This document shows positions 53,025 to 63,369 of a DNA stretch of 64,000 nucleotides, piece by piece. How positions within the stretch are numbered: the first letter of the stretch is position 1; every line of letters starts with the position of its first letter. Below the pieces are notes generated by a model. The model saw only the letters and a list, made by a program, of their open reading frames with translations, was not told the origin of the DNA and searched no databases. A program made the position numbers and the translations under genes. The DNA is from Hesperophylax magnus (taxonomy: Eukaryota > Arthropoda > Insecta > Trichoptera > Limnephilidae): contig JAIUSX010000048.1 of the NCBI GenBank assembly GCA_026573805.1, forward strand, positions 3,534,001-3,598,000, read 5' to 3'.

Positions 53025-55075
53025 ATGTGTATAAAAACAATTATTTGGAAAAATAACATTACTGATCATCACACATGCATTGTAGCTTTTAAAACTGACA
53101 AAATAGATGTTAATAATTACTCCCGCAATAATTTTACAAAAACTATTATATAAAATTGGGAAACTGTTCTATCCTCTAATAACACCGACTTATGTTCACT
53201 AAATTTTGATGCAATCTTGAATAAGCACATCAAATCTTCCTCTTCCATTATAAAATACTCTCCAAAAACTAAATTAAAAAAATTAAAACCGTGGATCACT
53301 CAAGGAATTATAATTTCAATTAGACATAAAGAAAAAAATTATAAAGAACATAAAAAGCTTCCAGAAAACTATAAACTATACGAATATTTTAAAAAATTCA
53401 GAAATAAACTATGCCACATTATTCGGAAAACCAAAGAAGATTTCTATAAAGAAAAAAACCAATATTGCTGGCAACAATAATAAAAAGATATGGCAAACTA
53501 TAAATGAAATTATCAATAAAAAACCAAAAAAATCGAACATAAACAAAATCACAGACATTGATAACAAACTTTACGATGTAAACACGGATCCAACGAAATG
53601 TGCAAATATTTTTAACAGTTATTTTGGGTCAGTTGGTGAAAAATTAGCACTGAAAATAAAAAAAAAAAACACTGATAATAAAGATCTACCATCACCATCC
53701 AATAATTGTAACACCTTGAGTCAATTTCAACGAACTAATGTTGATGAAATTAAACAAATTGTTAATAAATTAAACGGTAATTCTTCCCCTGGTTTTGACA
53801 ACATTTCTGTAGAAATACTTTAAAAAATTTTTGACTCACTCTGTAAACCATTGGCTCACATCATAAATACAAGTTTTGAAAATGTCAACTTTCCCTTTAC
53901 CTACAAAAAAACTATTATTTCCCCAATTTTTAAATCTGGGGACCCCAATCTAAGTAGTAACTATAGACCAATTTCTCTCACCTCAAACATTAACATATAA
54001 AAAACAAATATTTAAATTTGTAAAAGAAAATAATATTTTAAATGCACATCAATATGGTTTTAGAGAAAAAATGAGCACTCAAGATGCTATCGTTGACTTA
54101 ACATCTGAAATATATAAATCTTTAGATAATAAAAAAAATGCATTGGAACATTTGTCGACTTAAGAAAAGCATTTGATAGTATATCACACTCTAATCTTAT
54201 CTCGAAACTAGCGAAAATTGGTATAACTAACAATGCTTTAACGTGGAACGAAAATTACCTATTTAATAGAGAGCAATTTGTAAAGTTAAATGGCTCTCTG
54301 AGTGATTCGCAGACCACAAATTTTGGCATCCCGCAGGGAACTGTTCTAGGTCCAATTCTTTTCATCATTTATGTCAACGATATTTTTAAACTCTCAATTA
54401 TGTCTAAACTTATTTCATACGCTGACGACACAGCAATTTTAACTGAGGGATTAACTTGGAATGAAACCCAAAGAACAGCAGAGTTAGACATAAACATACT
54501 AAAAAAATGGTTCGATAAAAATTTGTTAACACTTAATACTGAAAAAACTTTTATAATACCTTTCACCATTAATAAAAATTCATTCCCTGATAATTTAAAG
54601 ATAAGTATACACTCGTATAATTGAAATAGAATTTCAAATTTATGTAAACCTGACTGCTCTGTACTTACTGTTAAAACTAATGTAAAATATCTAGGTGTAA
54701 TTATAGATAGTAACATAAAGTGGAAATTACAAATCAATGCAATAGTAGAAAGGTTAAGAAAATTATTGTACATTTTTCGTAGAATACGAAACATACTAAA
54801 TTTTAAATTATTAAGATCCATCTATTTTTCACTAATTTAATGGAATTGTTGGTTGGGGTGGAGCATTCAAAACTTATCTCTTACCTTTAGAAATCATCCA
54901 AAGAATATTAAAATAATTTAAAAAATAATTTTAATATTCTTTGGATGATGATATTCTTTGCTCTAAAAAAAGGTGTATCACGATGTACTGTAATGTATTA
55001 AAAAGAAAACAAACTTAATGTAATGTAATAACATGTAATTGTAAATTTAATATTAAATAAAGAAATTTAAAAAAA
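53025..55075 (+). pseudogene. LINE ORF2 (end of endonuclease through RT), heavily mutated
   Basis: Reading through frameshifts: NITDHHTCIVAF (last endonuclease motif), KPWITQGIIISIRHKEKNY, KIWQTINEIINK, NGNSSPGFDNISVEIL then a stop, RT motifs SSNYRPISLTS, VDLRKAFDSISHSNLISKL, FGIPQGTVLGPILFIIYVND, YADD (in LISYADDTAIL, about 54412-54444) and VKYLGVIIDSNIKW. At least five stops or frameshifts occur, for example at 53821 and 53998. The tail is A-rich, ending AATAAAGAAATTTAAAAAAAA near 55075. Confidence 0.85.
54893..54949. repeat. Hairpin with perfect 22-bp arms
   Basis: ATCATCCAAAGAATATTAAAAT at 54893-54914 is the exact reverse complement of 54928-54949; the loop is 13 bases. It falls in the C-terminal part of the LINE pseudogene, where coding similarity stops. 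Confidence 0.95.
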
Positions 55076-55079
55076 ATAT

Positions 55080-55660
55080 ACATATGCATGAATTAAGAGT
55101 TTGCATCGACTATGTGGGTTTCATTTATGCATTAAATATTATAATATAAAGTTATATTATATTAAAACACAAATAACTTTTTTTACATCACTAAAAGGCA
55201 GTATAGCCGTATATGTATTTAAAAAAAAAATAAAAAAAAATAAAAAAAATATATATATATATATATATTTTGACAATCTCGTTGACATATCCTCCGTAAC
55301 TAGCTCTGAATAATACTTAAATATATTGCATTTTCATACTTACCTCTTCAGTCGTGTGTTCTGCCTTCTCTCCAATTCGTGTCGCTTGGGTGGGGACAAG
55401 GGAGGTGAATTTAATTATGAACATCTATTAATTATGAGTCTCGATTTTAATTGGGTTTGTCAAGTTTTAATACTAAATCTAAATTATATTTAGATCTACT
55501 TACATCTATAACTTAATTAGTTGTCATATGGTTCGAATTACTTCTCCACTATTCACATTCTCATTGTTCACAGTTACTACACTGTTGTCACTGAGTTGGT
55601 TCTGTTCGTTGACCTTAGTAAGGCCGAAGTCCTAGGTGGCAGCTTCTGCAACCAAATGCA
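55080..55660. other. Unassigned AT-rich sequence with (TA)n
   Basis: An A-rich run leads to a TATATA tract at about 55250-55268. No gene is recognised. Confidence 0.4.
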
Positions 55661-55990
55661 AGCCCCCCCGGCCGCGTCTGGTCACCGCGCTTTCTTCGCC
55701 TCCCGACTGCGTCTGGTCACCGTACTTTCTTCGCCTCTCGACTGCGTCTGGTCACCGCACTCTCTTTGCCTTACGCCCAGCATTACGTCGCTGGGCGGAG
55801 GATAACATATCTTGAAAATCACTTTCTCTAACTCGACTGTAACTTCTTCATCCACCGCCCAGCATCACATCGCTGGACGGGGAACGCGTGCTTCACCACC
55901 ACTCCTGTCTCGGTCTCCTCTCTCTCCCGCCTCGATCTTGACTCCTTTCGTTCCTGAGCTCGTAGGACCTGTCGCCTTACCCCGCACTTC
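55660..55990 (+). repeat. GC-rich block: 35-bp minisatellite and two stem-loops
   Basis: GCGTCTGGTCACCG starts at 55674, 55709 and 55744 (period 35). CGCCCAGC/GCTGGGCG at 55774-55797 is a perfect 8-bp stem, and a diverged second version lies at 55855-55878 (CGCCCAGC/GCTGGACG). The block stands out from its AT-rich surroundings. Open frames here have no motif. It could be the 5' region of a retroelement. Confidence 0.7.
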
Positions 55991-56110
55991 TCCTTCTTTC
56001 TTTAAAACCCCCGTCTGTCAACACTTGTCTTTGGGCGCCCACTGCGGGACACTCTCAGTTTATAACTCAAATTTATTTGTGACGAAATTTGATTCGTCAC
56101 AATATATAAC

Positions 56111-56149
56111 CTCTACATGTTTCATGAACAAAGTTCACCTCATCAGGAG
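56111..56149 (-). ncRNA. Hammerhead ribozyme motif with palindromic helix III
   Basis: On the minus strand: CTC, CTGATGA (complement of 56140-56146), helix II GTGAAC/GTTCAT with loop TTT, GAAA (complement of 56120-56123), the palindrome ACATGT using the last A of GAAA, A as the cleavage base, then GAG. Helix I is CTC/GAG. Every core base is present. Confidence 0.75.
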
Positions 56150-56171
56150 CAAGTATATACCTTGTATGTAA

Positions 56172-56890
56172 ACAAGCAAGTGATATAAACAAAGTTATTT
56201 GTGTTTAAATATAATAAATAATGACATCACAAAGTGATAAGCTTTCAGAAGAAATTTTCTTTGAAAAATTGAAATATATATTATGTTATATAAATAAAAC
56301 AGAAAGTAAATCATGAAATACATTTCTTACACTTCGTACAATCGATATTATAATTAATTACCTTGTTAATCTGATAGTTGCACTTTATTAGAACTGCTTA
56401 TATTATATATGTAAGTATTTTTCTTTTTTAATTTGATTAATTTTTATATGTCGTTAATTTATTGGTCAATGATATAATGTATTCCAAACACTGTAAAATG
56501 TTAATGTTTATGACGCAAATATATAAAATACTTTAAACATTTGTAGTGCTATTAACCCGATTTCTAGTGAGTAGTTATTTAATTCAATGCTTTTCTAAAT
56601 AACGTAACATGGTATTTATTCCAAAGAACGAAAGGTTATTTTTTGCTTAGCTATAATATTTAAAATGGCGATAGTAAATATAGTGCGCGTTATAAAAAAG
56701 ATTTCTACGTCGTTAATAAGCCTATAAAAGAAAATGTTATGGTTATTTTACGGCTGTTTATTATTTGGGCAGTTAAATATTATTATGATGGATATTGACT
56801 GCCATTAATATGTGTTTGTCATTGACATACAGAGTGTCTCAAAGTCATAATACTTATTTTTTTGTAATCTACATCTATAAATCTTCAAAT
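56172..56890. other. Unassigned AT-rich sequence
   Basis: No gene or recognised repeat. Confidence 0.4.
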
Positions 56891-56894
56891 TAAA

Positions 56895-58042
56895 GACTTA
56901 GGACGGTTTGTTTCAGAGAATTTGAATAATTCATCAAATTTCTACGTTAATTGTTGGGTTCTGTGAAAGTCCTATTCAAGTTCCGTTATTATATCATTAA
57001 AGGTTAATTGCTTGACAGAACCGACATAATAGCAGAACTTTTTTTTTTATTCTAGATAAAAGAAAATTACATTTTTCACTTATTTAACTAGAAATAACGA
57101 ATACATTACACATAAATATATTACACAACGATATTATTCACTTTCATTGTTTTGTAGATTGAGCATAAAACTGAACAATTTTTTTTAAATGTACATTTTT
57201 AATTTCATCTGGGAGGCAATTATATATGTTGCTCCCCTCGTAACTAATGGATTGCTTGCCATAATGAGTATGTATGGTGTTTAAATGTATTTTATCGTGT
57301 TGCCGTGTAAAGTGTGTGTGTACTTGGGACATTTTAATGAGTTCTGTATTTGTATGTATGAGTTTATTATTTATTTTGTCAAAATTATGTATTATATTCA
57401 TATAGTTTTCTTAAATTTAATAGTTTAGTTTCCATATATAATTTTTTTGTTGATGTTCTAGGTTTGAAATGAAATAGCTTTTTGATTACTTTGTTTGGTG
57501 TTACCTGTAGATGATTTATATATGTTTCACATGCATTTCCCCAGATTTCAATCAAGTAGTTTAAGTGTGAGTGTACGAGGCTATAATATAGACCTTTTTT
57601 TAATTATATTTGGTAACAGATATGATATACGGCTAAATACGCTAATTAAGGGGGTGATTTTATCTTTAATATCTTGAATATGCTGTTTAAAAGTTAGGTG
57701 TTTATCAATGCACAGCCCAAGATATTTCTCCTGTATCAGGATTTGCAGGTTGTTATATTCAATTTTTAAGAGTACATGAGGAGGAATTATTTTACGAGTT
57801 GAGCTTAAAATCATCTATCCTGTTTTTTTAACATTCATTGTCAGGAGATTTGATTGGAGCCAACTGTTAATTTTGTCTAAGTCACTCTGTGCATTTTCTA
57901 GTAAGATGTTTAAATCTTTACCCCAGTAGAAAATTGCAGTAAATTGCAGTAACTTAAAACAATATTTCAAAGTACTTGAAAATTAACTTTGAATTTTGAA
58001 GAATTGTTCAAATTCTCCGAAACAACCCGTCCTTAGGCATCA
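56895..58042. mobile_element. Inverted-repeat-bounded element enclosing a LINE fragment
   Basis: 56900-56962 (TTAGGACGGTTTGTTTCAGA, GAATTTGAATAATTC, GTTAATT) is matched by the reverse complement of about 57975-58040 (AAGGACGGGTTGTTTCGGAG, GAATTTGAACAATTC, GTTAATT). The arms of roughly 65 bases are about 85% alike by eye. The centre is almost wholly a LINE remnant, so a MITE or DNA transposon probably received a LINE insertion. Confidence 0.65.
57042..57930 (-). pseudogene. LINE ORF2 C-terminal part (family E), minus orientation
   Basis: A T run at 57042 marks the 3' end. Minus frames read SDLDKINSWLQSNLLTMNVKK-like near 57880, then YLGLCIDKHLTFKQHI, ITPLISVFSRISYLLPN (57814-57581), and after stops QHDKIHLNTIHTHYGK and GSNIYNCLPDEIK (57401-57144). 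The order and words match 43325-43936, so both are copies of one LINE. It has several stops and frameshifts. Confidence 0.8.
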
Positions 58043-58125
58043 CTTTTCAATCAACACATTATTTTGTTTCCTACATAACGGAAAACTCTAACAAGGGCTT
58101 ACAAATTTCAACAATTTTAAATGTA

Positions 58126-58257
58126 TTAACCGCTTCAGCGTTGTCGGGTCATATATGACCAAACATTGCATACCTAATTTGAATATATAGGTTAGTCCGT
58201 TACTCCTCAACCTACCTACCTATTAACCCCTCCAGCATGTGAGGGTCATATATGACC
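58126..58257 (+). repeat. Two piggyBac-like termini in direct orientation
   Basis: TTAACCGCTTCAGCGTTGTC then GGGTCATATATGACC at 58126-58160, and TTAACCCCTCCAGCATGTGA then GGGTCATATATGACC at 58223-58257. Both begin with TTAA, the piggyBac target, and share the palindrome GGTCATATATGACC. No transposase is present; one is likely a MITE end or both are a tandem duplication. Confidence 0.5.
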
Positions 58258-58860
58258 GGGCGTCCATATTTTATAAAAGTATTTTTATCTTTTTTATATC
58301 ATGCGGAATTACATATTTTTTCACGTTAGAAAGAGAAATCATAATTCTTTCCAGTTTGTCTCAAATATTTATACTGGTTGCCATTAATAAAATCCTAACA
58401 ATATACAAAATGAATAATTCATGTATCGCGCAGCTATCGTCACAATCAGTGTAAATTAAAATTATATTTATTATTATATGAACGAGATAAAAGTGAAGTT
58501 ACAGTTTTCTTACAAATTTCCCAAACTGAATGTTTTCGGAATATTGAGTTCTCACAATTTTTCTATGATTTAAAATTAGGTTTTTCGTTTTGAGTGTACT
58601 TAAAAATATTTTTTAAGGTATGACTTTATTTTTTCTACATGCTGGTTTTTTTGTACATTCTGGAAAAGAGTTATAGAGTGTGTAGGCAATATAATTCAAG
58701 GATTTTGTCCATATTTTGTAGGAAGTGTTAGAGGAATGCGGATTTTATTGTTATTACGAGTATTTGTGGATATGGATGTTCAATATACACATATGGGAAT
58801 TGGTAGTGAGACAATAAAATATGATGTTGTTGTTGTCACAGCGTTTACAGAGAGTCAGTA
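58258..58860. other. Unassigned AT-rich sequence
   Basis: No gene or recognised repeat. Confidence 0.4.
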
Positions 58861-58864
58861 TAAC

Positions 58865-59425
58865 ACATCAGTTGAGTTGCGCAGTTGGGAGATGGCTCTG
58901 GATCGATGATGATGATGACACCAGATGTAGTCGGCGATGACTGCGGTAGAATGGTCGATATGCGGGTCTGTGGGTCGACACCGCGTTGATGGAGATCGGA
59001 CTCGTGGACTTGTTCAGCACTGATGAAAACGAGGAGTCTTCCGGGTACTTCAGCGTAAACGAGGTAGCCAAAAGTGCGATGGACCTGGTCGGCAGATGAG
59101 CGGGAGGTACAGGCTAGCGACGATGGTCGCGGAGCCGAGGCGCAGACGATGATGAGCTGGTCGCAGGGTCTAGGCGCGTGAGGTTAGCGCTGGCCATAAA
59201 TGATAGCCTGGGCCAGGGCGTTGAGATGAAGATAATGGCCGATTCCTCCGTTACGAGTCGGATTTCTCGAGTGGGATGATGTCGCGTCGAACTTGTTGAG
59301 TGGAACGATGTGGAATGATCATGTACTTCGGTCCTCCACCGCTTATATTCCTCTGTTCTTGTCTGCCACGGGTTGGAGTAGCGTCTGGACGTCGAACCCG
59401 CAGGACCGCTGACTCGGTTCATTGT
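58865..59425 (-). other. GC-rich block, possible LTR or promoter region
   Basis: About 560 bases are far more GC-rich than the flanks. On the minus strand GAATATAAGCGGTGG near 59345 is TATA-like and is followed by CGACTCG-type words. A minus frame of 102 codons (59422-59114) is Ser/Arg/Thr-rich with no motif. Flanking TG and CA dinucleotides exist on both sides but I could not match a target duplication, so a solo LTR is only a possibility. Confidence 0.3.
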
Positions 59426-59838
59426 ATGAGCATTTGCATCACCCTGTATGCAAACATTCTCATATCAGCAGTTTACGTATTGCGGTACCGATATTTTAAT
59501 TGAAGTTTCGGAAGACTGATTGCTGTCTCAGCTTTTTAACTCGTCACAGTCTGGTAATGATATGATGAACCGCTACACACATATTCGGTATTTCTTCTAC
59601 TCTTTTTATTGATATTTGTTTAATTTCATTACATTGGGTATATACGAGTATTTTGTCTTTTTCATCATTTCTTATTTACTGTACCATACTATATACCGCA
59701 CATAGTTTTGGTGGCCGGACGGAAAGAGCCGACGAGTCACAAAGATAGCCGAATGAAGCTTTGTTTCGTGCAATAGCGTCGTCCCGTCTTGCCATTTAGG
59801 AGTGGATGTTACCACCTAGGCGCGGCTAAAGGAGTTTC
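59426..59838. other. Unassigned sequence
   Basis: No feature recognised. Confidence 0.4.
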
Positions 59839-59839
59839 A

Positions 59840-60238
59840 CATCAAAATTTGGGAGGCGGGTATGGGTACTGCCGCCCCGAAACCATTTATACGATAATCA
59901 ACACCCTTGCCATAGATCACCTTACGTGGTTTGATACGTTCAGTGACTTAGCAAGGGTGCCCGGGTTCATGGGGGTGAGGTTTGTCTAGGTCTTGGTGTT
60001 GGTGTTGGATGCTTTTGCCTGATGTGGCATTTGACTTATACAGCCGGACTCTCTCGACCCATCATCTTGAACTGCAGTGAAAGGGGTTGATTCATACGTC
60101 CGTCACTCCTAGACACATTGACCCCAGATTCCTACCCATACCTTTTCTCTTTCCTTTCCCTAATAAGACCCTCCACACGGCATCCCTAAAGATGACATAA
60201 ACTTTGAGCTAAAATTTTCCCCATGGCCTCCTGCGTAG
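59840..60238 (+). repeat. Dispersed repeat family A, copy 7
   Basis: Near full length: GGGAGGCGGGTATGGGTACT, CAACACCCTTGCCATAGATC, GGGTGCCCGGGTTCATGGGG, CAGCCGGACTCTCTCGACCC, TTGACCCCAGATTCCTACCC and GCATCCCTAAAGATGACATA in order. The GATCGGGAAAGACTAG segment of other copies is missing, a deletion of about 35 bases. Confidence 0.85.
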
Positions 60239-60330
60239 AGCTAATGTAAAATAATGATTTAGTTATACATTAAGTTAAGTTATGTATCAATAGTTACATC
60301 TTCACTATAATCATGTAAAAAATTAAATAT

Positions 60331-63330
60331 CCATTTATTTATTTATTTAACGCCTAGAAGGGCTTTTACATGTAGGTGGTACAATTTTGATGACAGAAAA
60401 TTTTGAAACATGAGAAAGAAATAATAAAAATAAAATTAAATAAAAATAAAAATTAATAATATATGCAAAAAAACAAAAATAAAAAGAACATAAATTAAAA
60501 AATACAGCGATTGACTGGTTTGCAAAAAAACAACTTTAATTTAAAAATAGTGTTGAAATAAATCTTTTACGCGATTCAAAAAATTCGCAAAGTTAATATT
60601 AAATATATCGTCATCACCTAAGTATTGGTTTTCTATGGTGTGAAACCGTTGTAATGTTAATGTACGCAATGTAATTGCGCTTATGTGTGTTGCAGTGGAT
60701 AGTGTATTTTGTCGTGTTGCTATTGTAGGTATTCGTAGGTTTATGAGTTGCAGAAGTTCGCAACAGTCGAGTTTAGAATTTTTAATAAAAAAGTTAATTC
60801 ATTTATTTTACGCCTGTCTTCCAATGTGTGTATTTTAGAGTATTGAAAAAGAAACGATATTGTAAATCTTCTAGTGGGATATTTAATTTAAAATTTATAA
60901 AACGTAGAATTTTTTTTGTATTCGCTCAATGTTATTAATGTGAATTTTATAAGAGGGATACCAAACTACTGAGTTGAATTCAATTATGCTTCTAACTAGA
61001 GATATGTATAACAGTTTAATGGCTTGTATGGAATTAAAGTTTTTAGTTGTTCTTAATACGAAGCCTAGTGTTTTCATGCCTTTGTTTACAATTTGGTGGA
61101 TATGATTCACGAAACTTAGTTTTTTATCCAAAATAATTTCGAGATCTCTTATTTCCGTGACTCTTTCTAAAGCTGTATTGTTAATGAAATATTCAAATAA
61201 AACAGGATTTTTATTTCTACAGAAAGTCAGGGTTTTGCATTTTTCTACATTTAAAAACAGATTATTTTGTACAAACCAATCTTTAAACTTATTTATATTT
61301 GACTGTAGTATTTGGCAAAGATTTACATCAGTTATTTTTTTGTATAGCTTAATGTCATCATCAAAGAGAACCTCGACATGGTCGAAGCAATTTTTTATAT
61401 CGTTAATGAAAATGAGAAACAAAACCGGACCAAAGTGACTACCTTGCGGTAGGCCACTGGTCGCACAGAAAGCTTTCTAGAGCAAAGATTTTATTTTGAC
61501 AAAAAAAAGTAAAGTAAAGTAGTATAGCTAGTAAACCATTTTAGCATATTATCTCTTACTCCTAGGGCAAATAGTTTACGGGTTAGTAGTTTATGGGATA
61601 CTTTGTCGAATGCTATCAAAAAGTCTGTATATATGCAGTCGATTATTTTTTGCAAAAGATTCTAATATAAAGTTTTTAAATATTGTTCAGTTAGTTGCGG
61701 TTGATCTACCTTTGATCAAACCGTGTTATTTTTGGTCAATTAGTTTTATTAATTTGGGATAGATTTCATCAAGGACCAGTGATTTAACAAGCTTAGGAAG
61801 TACTGACTATATACAAATGGGGCGATAATTGGCTATGTCAGTGTCGTCTCCTTTTTTGAGGATAGGTGTAATGAAGCTCGATTTCCAGCGGTTTGGAAAA
61901 TATCCAAGGAACAAGAGGTGGTTGAACAGTACTGTAAGCGGTTTTGATAATGCATTGGAACATTTTTTAAGGAATACTGGTGGAATTTTGTCTGGGCCAG
62001 CAGATTTGTCAGTGTCTAAGGAAAGTAATTTCTGTTCGCAAGATTTTTGTGTGATATGGCAATTTGTTAAGTGTGTAGTATTACTAAATTTGTGTGTAGT
62101 ATTACTATTTTATCATCTGGGGTTTCGTCATCGTATACGTTTTTGAAGAATTCTGAAAAAAGGTTTAAAATTTCCTGTGTATTGTTTGCACTGATTCCAT
62201 TCAGTTGCATTATTGGTGGGTAATCCGTTTTTTCATTGTTTATTTTTTTAAGAAATTTCCAGAGTTTTTTGGATTTAAAAACATTATTCTCGATGGCAGT
62301 TATGTACATTTTGTAGCAATGTTTAGAAAGATCTTTACATTTTTTCCTAGTTTCCTAAAGTTTATATAATCAGCTATGGATTTGCTTTGTTTGAATTTTT
62401 TGTGCTGACCTTTTTTTTGCTGAAGAGAAGCAGTTAGCTTCGATGAGAACCAAACTGGGTAAGTATTCTTTTTCGGAGTGTAAAAAGGTACATAGGATTT
62501 AATTGCGTTAGAAAATATAAAATAAATAATTTCTAAAGATTTATCAATATTTTCATCAGACAAAAAAGACCAGTCTATATTTGAGATATGACAGTTAATT
62601 GAGTCAAAGTCTGCTCGTTTAAAGTTCAGAGTTTTTTTGTTCATGTTTGGTATCGTTATCACATAGTATGTTTAATTTCGTGTCTGGGGGAGGATGGTGA
62701 TTATCGGCAGGTAGGAGCAGATCATTAGATAGTTCTACAAATATTTTAGGAATGTTTGATAGTACCAAGTCTAGAAAGCGATCGTTATTATTATAAATGA
62801 AATTGTGCTGGTACAGGTTTAAAAAAATTGTTGTGTCCAAGATTTCTCGTGCCCGGTCATTTTCGCTTTTGTTTGTGATGTAGCCGCTGTCGTTAGATTC
62901 CCATTTCAGATTTGGAAAGTTGTAGTCTCCAAGAATAACAATATTTGAGTTAGGGTATTTTGACAGGAGATGTTCAACGTCTTCACAATGGCTTCTATAT
63001 GTTTGAATATCGGAGAGTGGTGGTAGGTAGGTGATTCCAATAATATTTTTTTCCAGTCCAGTAGAGATTTGCACAAATAAATGTTCAATGTTGTTGTTTT
63101 TCGTCTGTAACTTTCTAGATGAGTACTTTCGTTAAATTGCTATTAAAACACCTCCACCTCTTGACTTCGAACTTGATCTGGCATTTCTGTCACAACCAAA
63201 TTTTTTTTAACTAGTGAGTCCAAGTTCAGATGAGGGTTACCGTAAGTGCATATACGTCATAATGATGGGATGGAAGAGCTGCGTGTAGATCGACTAGTTT
63301 TGTACGTAGTCCACGGATGTTTTGGTAGTA
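60331..63330 (-). pseudogene. LINE ORF2: endonuclease and RT, decayed
   Basis: (TTTA)n at about 60334 marks the 3' end on the minus strand. From right to left: endonuclease NIVILGDYNFPNLKWES and RFLDLVLSN (63074-62619); KKNTYPVWFSSKLTASLQQK (62662-62300); VFKSKKLWKFLKKIN (62309-62067); RT motifs KKGDDTDIANYRPI-like and KGRSTATN-like near 61700-61850; then 61422-60895 with FINDIKNCF, FDDD at the YADD/FADD position, LFLNVEKCKTLTF, SLVRSIIEFNSVVWYPSYK and NNIERIQKKF. At least four frameshifts or stops. Confidence 0.85.
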
Positions 63331-63369
63331 TATTTTCAGTTTCGTTATACTCGGTTTTTTGGATGGATG

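Noticed and set aside
54369..54821. 150-codon minus-strand frame
   Set aside because: Antisense shadow of the plus-strand LINE reverse transcriptase, which has clear RT motifs.
58865..59425. CpG island of a host gene
   Set aside because: Arthropod promoters are not normally marked this way and no first exon could be found; kept only as a possible LTR or promoter.
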